Assembly: GCA_007922225.1 (NCBI GenBank)
Contig: ML679958.1
Span: 60,350,862-60,414,861, forward strand
Source: Emydura subglobosa
Taxonomy: Eukaryota; Chordata; Testudines; Chelidae
Length of the DNA: 64,000 nt
Direction of reading: 5' to 3'
The notes below the pieces were generated by a model that worked only from the letters and a program-made list of their open reading frames with translations, was not told the DNA's origin and ran no database searches. This document shows positions 23,481-36,385 of the stretch, one piece after another. The position numbers and the translations under genes were made by a program. Position 1 is the stretch's first letter. Every line of letters begins with the position of its first letter.

Positions 23481-24811
23481 TCTTCATGTTTAAATCTGGT
23501 GACTAAATTGCAGAAGTGTACCACTTAATTCATTTTTCACGTAATATATATCTGTATGTCATAAAAAACTTCCATTAAAAGAATGTTAAAGTTGCAAAGT
23601 CAAGCATTCAATTTAGGAAATACTAAAATTAAAGTTGCCATGCGACCTTGATTTGGCCTCCTTGTGCATATGCCTTATGATACAGTCTTTAATTATGTGT
23701 TCATGTACTATTGTTCTCAACAGGAGCCCTGCCTTAGCAATGGATGGGATACAAGGTGCAACCTTAACATTATTTTAATGTATTTTTGTGTGTGTATAAT
23801 TTCCTAGATCTTTTAATAAACTGAAAAAAAAGCCCAAAAACACAGAAATTCCCTCATGTGGTACTGTACCCACCTCCCATATGGGTCTTCAGAAGGACTG
23901 GAATCTTTAGATCTACAACACAGACCTCTAACACCTAAGTTATAATGTGGCTCCTGACCAGCACACAGCAGCCCCACCAACAGAGACAGCACAAGAATAG
24001 GTTAAACTCAACCTTTGCACACATTCATACCCTCCAGACTACTACCTTATGCTGCTTGGATAGTCTTCAGAAACTAGCCCTTTATGTACAGTTAATTAAT
24101 ATTCTTTGTTTAATTCTGAATAAGTTGCTTTGGACACATTCTAGATGAAGCTGGTAGTGCCACCTACAGTTATGATTGCCTAAGCATTTCCATCATAAGA
24201 CCCCATTTTCACTTGCTGGTAACTTCACTAAACTTAAACTGTTCAGGTTGAAATTTTTCTGAATTGTTTGGAACATTTCAGCAAAAATGGCCGAGCCATT
24301 TCCCAGAATTAGGTAAGGAAAAATACCTTGTTTTATCCATATTAAAAAATTCTTATAACCATTTCACTGAGAAACACTGCTATTTCTATGCTTTGGAGCA
24401 TGAATTCGAAATTTAGCACTGGGGGTTTCTCCAATGCCTGATGTGTCCCCATGAAAATTTACCCAAATTTGGTCAGATTTAAACCTCAAAAATTGCAGTT
24501 TGCAGATGCTCAGTAGAGACTTGTTAAAGTTTGGCAGCAAAAATTCTGGAGCCTGCCTGTATAATACAAATAGAATAAAGTCTCTGAGCACATGCGAACT
24601 GCAATTTTTCTCACCTGGAACAGAACTCAGGACTCCTGTATCTCAACATTCCTTGACTGTCTAGAAAATAGCTGTGAAATACACTTGCAAAGTGCTCATC
24701 CCTCTCTGTGGACCAGCCATTCTGGAGGAAAAGAGCCTGCTTCTGCTGTTACTCCATTAATTTTTAGGGAAAGATCTCCAGTGAAGGAACATCTTAGCCA
24801 TAAGTAGTTTT
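23481..24811. other. Intergenic DNA, no gene seen
   Basis: AT-rich, without recognised repeats or motif-bearing ORFs. Confidence 0.5.
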
Positions 24812-24881
24812 TATGGCTTTGAGCAGGGGTTTGGACTAGATGACATCCTGAGGTCCTGTCCAACCCTAATATTCTATGGTC
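24812..24881 (+). mobile_element. CR1 3' tail fragment
   Basis: GAGCAGGGGTTTGGACTAGA, then GACATCCTGAGGTCC and CCTAATATTCTATGG. This is the last 70 bp of a severely 5'-truncated CR1. Confidence 0.85.
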
Positions 24882-25539
24882 TCACCTCCTACCCTGGCGG
24901 CATTATATCGAGGATTCCTCTCTGCTAGGGATTCATCCAATGGTCAGTTCTTCTAGTTCTGAGATAGTAGTCTCTGTGCCACCACAGTAGTACAAAGAAG
25001 ACATAGGAGCAGGTGAACAGAGGCCTAGGTGTTTTATTCTAGATTTGCAGTCAATAGAAGGCATTGCTCACACTGAAAAAACATCAAGGGGGAATTCACA
25101 AAGGCACTTTACTTAGGTGTCTTATTGGATGCTTTATAATATATAAAACTGGAACAATTTTTAAAAATTTGTTTTTGTTTTCCTCCATGCCTGTTGTTTA
25201 CTTTAGAAATAACATGACTATAAAGATTCACCTGCTTTGGGTCTGCTGGAGGACTTCTTAGGCTCTTAGCAGAGTGTATTGTGACCAGTCATTCCTTCTT
25301 TGAGAAGCCAATCGCGTCCAACTTTTAACAAAGCTGTCACTTTGTAATCAGTGGAGGTAAATGATGTGAAAAAACTCACGTGAAACCCAAACATCTTCAG
25401 CGGTGCAGGTGACTCCAGACCCTTCCCCTGCTACCACTCTGCTTTCTGTCTCATTTCTCCAGCAGTCTCCCCGAAGACAGACGAGAGGATCTGAATGTCT
25501 AATGCACCAAACTGGTAGGAAAACTTATTGACTAAAAGG
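24882..25539. other. Upstream flank of the RB1 CpG island
   Basis: Unique-looking AT-balanced DNA. No gene or repeat is recognised. Confidence 0.5.
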
Positions 25540-25932
25540 AGCAACAGCTGTTGGGCCTCTGGGGGCGGCAGCCGCCAGGAGAACCCCAGCCCATGAATTT
25601 CCCATACAGATCATCCTTAAGGCGACAGTCAGGGAGAGACCCAGACCAGAGTTAGCGGGAAAGCTCAGGCTTAGGCAGGCAGCTGCTCCACACTAGGACG
25701 CCCACCCATCCACCCAGCCAGACCAGAGGCAACAGCTCCACTACTGGTTAGGAGAAGCGGGTGAGCTCATCGGCTAGTTTGCCAGCCTCTGTTGCCAAGA
25801 CTCCGCACGCCCCTTCCGAGTTTTTTCAGCCTCGTTTTGGTGGGCAGGTCCCGCCCCTTTTCGATACGCTCTATCTGAGAGCGCTGTGCTGGGAAGTGAC
25901 GCGTACGCTCCGCCCTGAGGGCGGGGCGGACG

Positions 25933-25950
25933 TGACGTGTTTTCCCGCGG
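25933..25950 (+). promoter_or_regulatory. RB1: RB1 core promoter: ATF-type and E2F-type sites
   Basis: TGACGT (25933-25938) is an ATF/CREB half-site and TTTCCCGCGG (25941-25950) is an E2F site, about 113-130 bp upstream of the ATG. GGGCGGGGCGG immediately upstream (25919-25929) is Sp1-like. The human RB1 core promoter has the same array, TGACGT followed by TTTTCCCGCGG (from memory). Point mutations in the Sp1-like and ATF sites there cause hereditary retinoblastoma. Conservation suggests control by ATF/Sp1 input and E2F feedback. No TATA box is seen. Confidence 0.85.
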
Positions 25951-26062
25951 TTTGAGCGGACGCGGTTGGGAGCCGGTTTGTCCGTTTCCCTTCCTCCCCT
26001 CCCCTCCACCCCGGCGGACAGTTAAACTTCGGACCCAACAGTTCCGGCTCCGGGCGCCCGAC

Positions 26063-26169
26063 ATGCCGCCCAAGCCCCCCCGCAAGGGGGGAGCCGCCGC
26101 CAAGGGCCAACGAGCCAGCCCGGACCGCGGCACTGGCGGTACCTCACCGCCTCCGCCTGCTGCTGCCAG
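26063..26169 (+). CDS. RB1: RB1 exon 1 (coding part)
   Basis: The start ATG lies at 26063 within the CpG island. 35 codons plus AG of a split Arg codon precede the donor gtgagagc. The translation starts MPPKPPRKGGAAAKG; the human protein starts MPPKTPRKTAA, so the start is secure. The remainder is low-complexity (RASPDRGTGGTSPPPPAAA). It is about 30 bp shorter than human coding exon 1 (137 bp, from memory) and lacks the acidic segment that follows the proline run in human. The poly-Ala/poly-Pro region is known to vary freely between vertebrates. Confidence 0.93.
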
Positions 26170-27568
26170 GTGAGAGCCGCAGCTTCACTCTCCCTGCCTG
26201 CCGCCTCCTCCGCCGCTTCTCCAGCCCCCTCTTCCCGCTGCTCCGGGCAGGTCCCGGGTGAGGCGGTGGCTGCGGGATGAGGGCAGCTTTGTTGGGACAG
26301 ACGTGGAAGTGCTGGCCGCTTGGTGAGCCTCCCCGGGGATGAGTGAGAGCCGCGCCGGCCCTGCCTCTGCCCCGACGGAGCGGAGCGGAGCGGAGCTCGC
26401 CGTGTCCTGGGCCTCGAGCAGAGGCCCGGCTCCCGCGGCGGTGACGGCTGACGCGGTGCTCAGTGCTGCTGACCACGGGGCCGTAGGGTCCCGGCGCTCG
26501 CGTGGGCGGAGGTCGCCCCGGCTGTATAAACAGTGCGCCGGTGTCTGCTGCAGCCGTCAAACGGACAGTGTCCTCCAGGTGGGCGGTTACCTCAGGCTCG
26601 CTGATGCTGCAGGTGTCAGCTCTGGCCAGCTGAACACCCACCTCACCATAGTGAAAGGTAACGGCGAAGCCCTGGCTCTGACTGGAGGCACCGGCCCTGA
26701 TAAAGCGTTAAGCTATTCACGCTGATGTAACCTGAGTGTTGGCCTGTTAGCAGTTAAGAGATTCAGGCAGGGCAAACCCAGAATATAAGACTGGGTCCTA
26801 CTTGGGTTCCTGGTCACTTCCTGTGCTTTGGCCCCCACGGTTCCTAAGGACAGCTCCAGTGGGCTTGCCTTTCATTTGTATTGTAGGGGGAGGAGTATAG
26901 TCGTTTTAAAAAGACAAAAGGTTTTATGTGTTTGGGCCTGGAAAGTTGCTTGTGTCTCTGCTATAGGTAGCTGACATACAGGGATCTAGAATTCCAGGAT
27001 TGTATTAGTTTCGATTTGAAGTTCTAATGTGAGGTCAGTTCCTGAGCCTTAAATCTTACTTCTTGTTAGGGCTATTCCAGTCTTGATCACTAGTATTAGA
27101 CTGACATTCCTACAGTCCATTCCTGGGCTCTTGGGGATATAAGTGACTTCCAGGTTTGAGTCATGTAGGTATTGTGATACATTAAAACAATTAAATATCT
27201 TCTGGATGCATACGGTAACTTTTCAGCTTTTTTACAGGCTGCTCAGTAGAATGGGCATTCTATCTAGTGATGTCTTGTATCTAATATTTTATGCTTTGTG
27301 TTAGCTTAGGGTTAGCTTGCCATTATTATAGTCACTGCTTTCCATTATATTCTGCAGTAATGCAAGGAACCTACAGGCCTATAAACTGTAAGACATTAGC
27401 TTCAGCAAGTTAACCTAAGGCTTAAGGCCTGTGTACTTTGAACATACCCAACATGGTAAAGGAAGCCAGCAATGTATAACCTTTCTGCTTTACACAGGAA
27501 TTATCAAAACAAAGTGTAGCAGCCTTGCTACCCACACACAACATGAACCATAATTATTGTTGATGAAT

Positions 27569-27660
27569 TCCAGAGGGGTAGCCGTGTTAGTCTGTTTTTT
27601 AGGAAAACAGTGAGAGTCCTGTGGCACCTTCAAGACTAAAATGTATTTGGGCATAAACTA
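27569..27660 (+). repeat. Reptile SINE fragment
   Basis: CCAGAGGGGTAGCCGTGTTA, then GTCTGTTTTTTAGGAAAAC, AGTCCTGTGGCACCTTCAAG and ACTAAAATGTATTTGGGCA. This is the widespread turtle/crocodilian SINE type. The 3' end runs into local AT-rich DNA near 27660. Confidence 0.8.
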
Positions 27661-28305
27661 ATAATATTTTATAAATATACATTTATAAATAACAATTATT
27701 GTTGTAGGTCTTAAGATGAAATACTTATCTCTTGCAGTTTTCCCTTTACGTTTCCCTAAATATATAAAGCATGTGTTAATATTTTTCTCTTTAACCCACT
27801 TGTGTTTGTCTTTAGGGTCAAAAGACACAAGAAAAACACCCTGGGCTCATAACTAAACCATTAAACTTCTTTTATAAGCAAACCAAGGTGTAGAACCAGG
27901 ACAATTAATAATTTCATCCCTTAGGTTTCCTGAACCTACTCTGAACAACAATGTTTAATCCATTGGTGGTGTAGTTTGTTGGTATGTTAAAATTGCTTAC
28001 TTGTAAGTTACGTGTTTTCTGTCACATGACTAGATTGTAATTTTTCATACTTTTGGGAAGTTTTTGTTGCAGCAATTTTTTTGTACACAAGGGAGTGAGT
28101 GATAAAAATATTAATAGTAAAACATTTTTCTTTGTGGTACCACACTACTTCCATATTATAATTAGAGTTTAACCCCTATGGATATGTCTCTCTAAGACAC
28201 CAATGGTGGTTCAGTCTTTGCAAAAGTCCGTCATAAATATAGGTGTGTTTGTCAATGAACAATTTAATTATAACAAATTTGTGTGTGTGTGTAATTTTTA
28301 TTTGG

Positions 28306-28326
28306 ATATATATATATATATATATA
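28306..28326. repeat. (TA)n microsatellite
   Basis: About ten TA units in RB1 intron 1, shortly after a (GT)n stretch at 28281-28292. Confidence 0.9.
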
Positions 28327-29124
28327 ATTTATTTTATCTGGCAATGTGGCCAGTTGTTTGGCAAAACCTAAATTGAAATTCAGAACTTGAGTGAGAAAAC
28401 CACCATAATGTTGTAGAATTCTACAATATTAATAGCTATATTACAGCTACAATGTTTTATAATGTAATGTATATATTGTTTGGGTCTCATAATCAAACAA
28501 TGAAAATACAAAATCAAGTTCTAGCTGAAGTAACATAGTGTTGGGATAATCATCAAGAGTATCACTCTAACAAGGGGGGGAGTATATGTCTGTACTGTAA
28601 TGAAGTCTTGTTAATTTGTTTTGTTTAAGGATAGTTTAATGTATTGAACTATCAAATAAAAAGCTAATAAATGCCCATAACATCAAAAGTCCCACAATGT
28701 TGTACCAAGAAAGGAACATGTCTTTACGGGTACTCAGCAATAATACAAAATCCTTAAAGGAGAATGAGGCCAAACTGGCTCGTAACACTATGTAGCTGAC
28801 AGCATTTTTCCTCCTCTGCAGCAGACTTAATGTCTTGACAATTGGTTTGGGGAGGCACCTGGCCAATTAAATGCAAACTCCCAATCTCCGGTATTTGTAC
28901 CATGTGAAGGAAACTGAGAACAGACTTTGGCATAAACCTCCAAATGGTATCTCTAACTCTGTGGTAATTGTGTTCTGAAGCCTTCAGCAGCACCCTGGTG
29001 CAAGGACACCCTTTGGTGCACTGGTATCATCTTCAAAGCAATATAATCTCATCCCTAGATGACAGTATACAGAATTTGGGAAAAACCTAAACGTGGATTG
29101 TATTGAGTTTATTGCCTAAACCTA

Positions 29125-29805
29125 CATGAGGGTTGACAAGAAGCTGGATATGAGTCAACAGCGTCCCTTTATTGCCAAGAAGGTTAACGTCGTATTGGGC
29201 TGCATTAGTCGGAGCATTGCCAGCAGCTCAAGGGAAGTGATTATTCCTCTCTATTCGGGATTGGTGAGGCCATACTTGCAGTATTGTGTCCAGCTTTGGG
29301 CCCCCCATTACAGGAAGGATGTGGACAAATTGGAGAATTCAGCAGAGGGCAATGAAAATGATTAGGGGGCTGGGGCACATGACTTATGAGGAGAGGTTGA
29401 GGGAACTAGGCTTGGTTAGCCTGCAGAAGAGAAGAATGGGGGGCGGGGGGATTTTGATAGCGGCCTTCAGCTACCTAAAGTGGGGGTTCCAGGTAGGCGG
29501 GAGGTAGGCTGTTCTCAGTGGTGGCAGATGACAGAACAAGGAGCAATGGTCTCAAGTTGCAGTGGGGGAGGGGAGGTCTATGTTGGATATTTGGAAAAGC
29601 TTTTTCACTAGGAGGGTGGTGAAGCACTGGAATGGGTTACTGAGGGAGGTGGTGGAATCTCCATCCTTGGAGGTCTTTAAGGCCCGGCTTGACACAACCC
29701 TGGCTGGGATGATTTAGTTGGGGTTGGCCCTGCTTTGAGCAGGGGGTTGAGCTAGATGACCTCCTGAGGTCCCTTCCAACCTTAAAATTCTAAGATTCTA
29801 TGAAC
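29125..29805 (+). mobile_element. CR1 LINE 3' fragment, + strand
   Basis: The left end encodes the reverse-transcriptase C-terminus ([37 protein letters not shown]). The right end is the CR1 3' region, with GGCTGGGATGATTTAGTTGG, GGGGGTTGAGCTAGATGACC and the tail AAATTCTAAGATTCTATGA. A frameshift near 29340 and others downstream break the frame. 5'-truncated. Confidence 0.92.
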
Positions 29806-30663
29806 AGATGGTGTCAGTGATATATTGAAATATATGTCTAAAAGGAGCATATTGTAAATGGCATACCAGGTGAAAGTGCGACCCTCAGCTATGAGCTAGT
29901 GAATGTAACTGTGTCATCTTTAGTAACCTGAAAAAAAGTCTGTCTTCTAATCAGTAACTCCAAAGTAGCTACATCTACTAGGAGAAGCAATGGGTACAAT
30001 ATGGCATAAGTCAGTTTGGCATACTGTATACACATAATGCTATCCAATAACTTTAAAATTAAAAAGTCACGTTTAATCAAGGATTAGCAGTAGTTGAATT
30101 GTATTGTTAAAAACTGTTATTAAAAGAGGAAATGCCACTTGTTTAATTCTTGTCAAAAGTGCCGCTGAACCAATTCATGTATGGGGTCTGTAACACTGCA
30201 CCGTAATGAAAACTTTTGTTTTGCCATGATGTACTTAGTTAAATCTCATGTGTCTGGTCCACAGCCTCTTTGCCTGTGTGCAATCCAGGTGAGCATGTGT
30301 TTGGTTACTTGGCAGTTACCCACTCAGTAGGTCATCTTAAAAACTGTCTACAATAAATGCGTCAATGTACCTCCTCTGGTAGTTTATCACCTAAATGGGA
30401 AAATTCCACTAATGGCCTGTTGCTCTGAAAAGAGGTATCAGTACATTGACAAATACAGTTTGAAGTGGACATGCCATTGTATGGCCAGAAGGAAGGTGCC
30501 AACAAAATCCATTGTCCTTGTTGATAGCCTGCCAGGTTAATCAGGTCAGAGGCTCTCATAAGAAGGTGATGTATAGTGTAACCAAGTCAGAGATACATTT
30601 TCATTTTAAACTTACCAGTTACATATAGATCAGACTAACTGTCTTTTTCACCCTCTCTCCTAG

Positions 30664-30781
30664 GGTTGAGTTTGGAGAAACTGACTTTGTTGCACTTTGT
30701 GATACTCTAAGAGTATCAGACCATATAAGAGCAAATGCTTGGAAGACCTATGAAAAAGTGTCATCTGCTGATGGAAGTCTA
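30664..30781 (+). CDS. RB1: RB1 exon 2
   Basis: 118 bp; acceptor ctctcctag, donor gtgagtac. It reads (R)[17 protein letters not shown], then [20 protein letters not shown] and SL. Human exon 2 reads EFEETEEPDFTALCQKL with later PDHVRERAW and WEKVSS, so the identity is clear. It is 9 bp (three codons) shorter than human exon 2 (127 bp, from memory), which removes part of the EETEEP stretch. This is the start of the RbN domain. Confidence 0.94.
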
Positions 30782-33770
30782 GTGAGTACTTGGTGTAGTT
30801 AATGCTCACATTGATATTTGATTCCAAATATTGAACTCTGTAGCTGTGCTTAGCTTGACATGTTGCCTTAGCCCACCAAGAAGGAAATTGGTAACTATTG
30901 CAAATTATTTTAAAATGATATGCTTCAGTGTTATCATTCTGATGCAGGTTTATAACAAGATCAAAAAGTATGAAGGTTGCTGTGTACATATCTGTATAAA
31001 TTAATTTGCATAACCTAACCTTTGTTCTATATAGTCCAATAAATGTACTGATTTCAAAAAAACTGATTTCACATTCACCTTAAATGTTAGTTAAACCAGT
31101 ACTATGTGACCAGACAACTCTCCAGACTGCCAGTTACTTCATATAATATTGAGTCAATTTTATATGGCTTTTGTCTTGTGTGACTTTTTTTCTCAACCAT
31201 AGTGTATGAGGACCTAGTCAGGGGATAAAAACAGTAAGAGTAGTCCTGATTTAAAGACAAAAACAGTAGGAATAGTACTAACAAAGGAAAGTACCTTTTT
31301 TGATAAAATACAGCCTTTCAAATTTCATTACAAGTTAATGTTGGTACTGTATCTAATCATGGCTGAGGAGGCACTTTCATTCAAAGCTCCTGTCTTCTGG
31401 CTTTTATAAGTAGGTGTTAAAAATCATTGGCTCTCAGAGCTGAGAATTTAATACTGCTGATCCAAGGTACTGACTTAGTGTTCTTTCTTAAATCACCAGG
31501 GCCAGAAGGAATTATATTTGCCACTGGAGATCTGGTAAATCCATTTTTCCAGAGAGTAGCATGTAGTTTTAGTAAATTATTGAGTCTAGATCTTAAAACT
31601 GCAATCACAGACATCTGTGAATGGAGGTGGATGTCGAAAAACTTTTTTGATGAATGGCTTCAGATATAGCAGTGGAGTAGCAGAGAATGCTTCTAGTCTA
31701 GGTGGGTGGGGAGAGAGGAAGTGGGCTTTCTAAATTTCATGTACATGTCAGTAGCTTTTCTTTTCTAGGAGCTGCTATCGAAGGTCCAGGGACGGCATCC
31801 TGGTAGGAATGCTAGAACCTTTCCCTTCACAGTAGTGGGGAATTCAGAAACTTGGGTGGGCTTCTCACAAGGTGATGCTCCTGGGCCTTGCTGGAGTATG
31901 TGACCAATGTTCTCAAACTTTACAAATCCTGACCTAATTGAAAATAAAACTGCTTTATTTGGTTAACATTTAGCAACTCAAAATAAAAATCCCTCTCCCA
32001 GCAAAGTCTGAGACTTTTTTTCCCCCAGGCTTGAAGTCTTAAGCAGTTCCTCTGTCCACACTTAAGAACCACCAATATCAAATGGAAAAGACAAGTTTTT
32101 TGTCCTCATCCCATCTAATTAAGTAGGGAAGATCTAGTCTTTTGATATGCCATCCAGACTTTGTAGAAGACCAGCTTCTAAAAAACTAAGTTTCTGGTTA
32201 TAAAATCTTCCAGTTGTCAATCAGCACAGTACTGTTCCAGAGTCTGTACAGTGGGTGAGCCAATAGATCTGATGTAAACACCTATCCATCCCAGTGTGGA
32301 CCAAATAGTTAATTCTGACCTTTTAAAATTGTTGGGTTTTTTGTTTTTTTTTCACATCAGTTCAGCAGAGATGTATGGCATATGTGTCCATGCTTTTTGC
32401 ATATAGTGGTAGATGTAGATGGGTCATGGAGGCAGATACTCAAAACCTTTTTTATAGCAGTAATCTTTATTCCTGATTCAAGTCATATCTAGTTTAAAAC
32501 TGTTCCCTGCCTTGCTTGTGACCCTGCTATTCAGGTCCTTAGAAGATCTTGCCAAGGCCCTCCAGCAGTAAAGGAAAATATTAGATTTTTTTTTTTTGTG
32601 TGCTGGGGTGCAGAGGGGAGAGGTTGTTAATAACAAAATACAAAAACAACCCTTTCCTGGAAAATGTAAGGCAGCGTTTATATGTCAAAGTAGTAGTATA
32701 GGACCTACTTTGCTTTGTAATCTTCCTTGTACTCTTATCACACCTAATTGTATAGCTAAGCTAAACTTGAATCCTTCCCCATAAATCAAGCTTTCCAACC
32801 CTTTGTTTGCTTTTAATTTCCTCTGTGGTACTGAAATGCTCAAATGCTGGTGCCGAACAGAATTCTTGAGGCTTTCTCATTAATGCCTTATGAAGGATGT
32901 GTCTGCCTTATCACAGACCAGGAAGTAGGAGCTCAGAATAGCACTGACATGGCCAATTTCACCTCAGATGCTCACATCACACTGTAGTAGGAAGAATCCA
33001 AATATTGAAAAATGGGGGATGGGGACTCATGAGTTTGCCTTTTTTGGTGTGTTTAACCAGCTCTCTTTCTAAATAGGATTTTATACCACAATGATGAACT
33101 TGGTGTCTTGCACATTTAAAAAAAAATCATGTAGGCTATCAGTCCTACAGATGGAAGTTTTTTAAGTCTTTCAGCATTACTGCTTTGCAAGTATCTGAGA
33201 ACAAAGATGTAGTCTGGATTACTTGTTTTAATTCTCATGACAAAAGTTCCAACAATACTCAATGTTCTACTCATAATAAACTGTCCCTGCCTGATGTGCT
33301 TAATTTAAGACAGATGGTGTATAAAAGGCAGGTGGAAGCCAGGGTGAATGTCTTTATTTTCATAACCTAATAGTCTCTCACTGTTATGTCATTACTGGCG
33401 TTTGCATCATTTCACAACTCGGTGATCTGGAGGGTTGGTTGGTCACATGATGCTGGTTCTCATTTCCGTGTGCTAAATAGAGATAAAAATTGAAATATAT
33501 TAAATGCTAGTTATATAGGCAATTGCTGCAGCAGCCATAGGGATGTTATGCAATTGTGAAAGGGAGAGGAGGAGGCCCTAAGAAAATCTCCATTAAGTTG
33601 CAGGACACAGTATAAAAGTTCAAAAAAATTTGAATTAGCAAATTGTCGCCTTGCTCCTTACAGCTGCTCTTTCTTTGTGTTGCCAACTCCTTTTTCTTCA
33701 ATGAAAGGATGTTCTATAATTAAAGATCTTTAAATTCAGTCTCAAATTTAGTGTTTCAGTAGTTTCCAAA

Positions 33771-33860
33771 GGCCCTGATTGGGGGACCTATTATTCTAGG
33801 CGCTGTACAAACCCACAGAAAGATGCAGTTCTTGCACTAGTGAGTCTGCAATATAATCCT
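33771..33860. repeat. CORE-SINE-like fragment
   Basis: GGCCCTGATTGGGGGACCTA, then TTCTAGGCGCTGTACAAACC. This matches the tail portion of the SINE type also seen at 23190-23480. Short and diverged. Confidence 0.55.
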
Positions 33861-34939
33861 TGATATACTCTTAGTTCCCTTGTCGAAGGGAGAGGTGAGG
33901 CAGTCCCTAAATACTTACTTAGGAATAATGTAAGATTTTTGTTTTAACTATTAGTTTTTCTTCCATAATAGAAATAAACCAAAGAAAAGAAATGAGACAC
34001 AAATTTGCAATCCCAAATGCATGAAGTAATCAGAGAAAAAATCTCCGTTTTTCCATTTTGACATGAATAAACACTTTTGTCTTGAGAGAGCAGCATATTA
34101 AGATGGCATGAACTGAAAGAATAATTTCTAATCAGTGTACACTGTGGAGGCACAATTCTTACTACATAGTCAAAAGTACTTTATAAGGATTTTACTGATT
34201 TGCTTATCAATGACTTTTCTATTGGGGAGCATTCAATGAAGGATAGCCATGTTGTAAGATTATTTAAAAAAAAAAAAAAAGTATTAATTGTTAGGGCTAA
34301 AAGTGATATTGACAGTTAATGCTCAACACTGATCTTAAATCTGAAGTGAGTGAGCTCTAGGTAATACCAGCTGCCTATGCCTTAGTAATAAATTCCTTGT
34401 GCTTTGTACCAGTAACATAACACCATTAAGAGGCACAATCACTGAGACTCCAGTCAGAGGCATTGACAGTGGATGAGAGTTTGGAATGGGAATTACTCTG
34501 CAAGGAGTAGATTTTACAATCATTAGTGGGCTAAAGTTAAGAAAATCAACTTAAAATAAGCTTCAGCTTCTAAATAGAACCTGTCAGAGTAAAAGCCTAA
34601 GTTTAACTATGGAGGTGAATACTAGCAACATACTAGTCCAGGTGGAGGGTAATCAGTCTATTGCATAATGAGGAAAACATACAACTATTTGGGGGGGAGG
34701 GGTGCGTGTACATGCGCACACCAGTGAAGCACCTCATGACTCTCAGAACAAAAGTATAGTATCTTGATGCTAGAGGTGCAGAAGGACAGTTGTAGACATT
34801 ATGTAGGATATTGTACAGCACGTCCACCTCAGGACTAGCTGCCCCACTCTCCATTCAGGGAATTTGTTTTTATGATGGGAGAGAACCATGGTGAAACAGA
34901 AGGACAAACTTCCTTAGGTTACTAGAGGCTGGTTTAAAC

Positions 34940-35155
34940 CAGAGAGTTTTGTCAACAAAAGTCAGCTTTTTCAGCCAAGCCATGAAATTGGCAAGGAGGA
35001 GGGAGGGAGGTGCTCAGTCTCTCAGCTCCCCGCACTGCCCCTCTTAGGTCAGTGGAAGTGCTCCTGGTGAGGACACACTCGACCAACCCAAGGAGAGTAC
35101 TGTGGACATCAGTCACAGCAGTAATTACTATAGTAATTTTGAGTGTAGACAAAAT
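34940..35155. repeat. hAT-MITE-like remnant
   Basis: GTTTTGTCAACAAAAGTCAGC on the left and ATTTTGAGTGTAGACAAA on the right resemble the ends of long hAT-type MITEs that end in AGTGTAGAC. Weak evidence. Confidence 0.4.
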
Positions 35156-36385
35156 CTACAACAAACCCACCTTCTGATAGAGGTAGAGAAATCTCCTCAT
35201 CCTTTACTCCCTAAAGTCACCCTAGGAGAAGATTGTCTGTAGATGCTTTGTGTCTGAGGGGAGATTCAATCACTATGAATCTCAGTAGCTAGATACGTGG
35301 TGCCAATGAATTGTCTGGCTTGCCTACTAGGTTTGAAGACTGCTAGAAATGAAAAGCTAAAATACTTCAGGTAAAACACATTCATCAAGTCTCCTGTCTA
35401 ATTAGTGAGGTCTTAACATCAGTATCGAAAGTCAGATATAATTTCATGACCTAACCTATAAAGTTTTGACCAATGCAACCAAACCAGTCTGAATGGACTA
35501 AAAATAATTGTAGTGACTAAACAGCAGTGTAGGTCTTGTAAGGATTGATGAAACTCTGAATTCAACTGACCTGTTGGCATCAAGATGAGTAGAGACTCTT
35601 CCTGAGTGAAGATGTTGAACAGCTAGCTGCTGGAAGGTTTGGAACAGGAACGTAAATGACCTTGTTTGTTGATGGCATTGAATGTCTTATTTGCAGAATC
35701 ATCGTGTCTGTTGTGCATTTGCACTCTACTAGTGTATTTCAATGGCATCTGATTTTTTTTTTTTTTTGAGAACTCATGTTCTGTGCTTCTAGAAACAATT
35801 CTTGCTTCAGTCCAGCTACTTAAAACATATCCTTTGAGAAAAGTTCTTCAGAAGAATTAATCTTCAGTCCATTCCACTGTTTTTCCTACAATTTCCTTAG
35901 ACAGAAATTCATACACTGGTAATTACTGAGTACGAATCATCCATTTGAAACCATGATCAATATCTTTCAAATTTCAACTAATGAGAAACAGCTGGTAATA
36001 AAGTCTAATATGAAAACTGAAAAATAGAGAATCCCTTTTATAGAGAATCTTAGATTTTATATTCACTTTCCAGCTTCTACCTTCCAGCAAGCCAAGTCCC
36101 TTAACAGTTTCCAACCCCACCCACTCCCATCTTATCAATAAATATATTATTTTTACCTCCTTATTCCTCTTCCTCACACCACCAGTAATTCCATCCAATT
36201 TCCTTTCTTCTCCAGGGAGCTTAAATTCATAGATATGCTAGACACTTAAAAATTATGGTCTTAATAAAGACACTGGATTTATGTCCTGTTACAATTTGTA
36301 ATCCATTAACCACTTTTTTCTCTATGACAACGGGTGTGTTAATGGGCCACTTTACCTTGAATGGTCAGTCCCTGGGTTTAGAACA

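Larger units (their letters stand above)
25540..26720. promoter_or_regulatory. RB1: RB1 CpG island
   Basis: An abrupt rise in G+C and CpG surrounds RB1 exon 1, in an otherwise AT-rich window; boundaries are estimated by eye. It contains the core promoter sites at 25933-25950, exon 1 and the first 550 bp of intron 1, including a short (GGAGC)n run near 26374-26395. ORFs on both strands here reflect GC-rich composition. A divergent antisense transcript exists at the human locus, but nothing in this sequence proves one here. Confidence 0.85.
26170..30663 (+). other. RB1: RB1 intron 1
   Basis: The first 550 bp are CpG-rich. Beyond that lie a SINE fragment (27569-27660), a (TA)n run (28306-28326), an unrecognised 28640-29040 segment with minus-strand coding texture, and a CR1 copy (29125-29805). 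No further exon-like sequence seen. Confidence 0.75.

Noticed and set aside
25767..26725. Several overlapping ORFs on both strands around RB1 exon 1
   Set aside because: Long frames are expected in GC-rich CpG islands; only 26063-26169 matches RB1. An antisense transcript cannot be inferred from an ORF.
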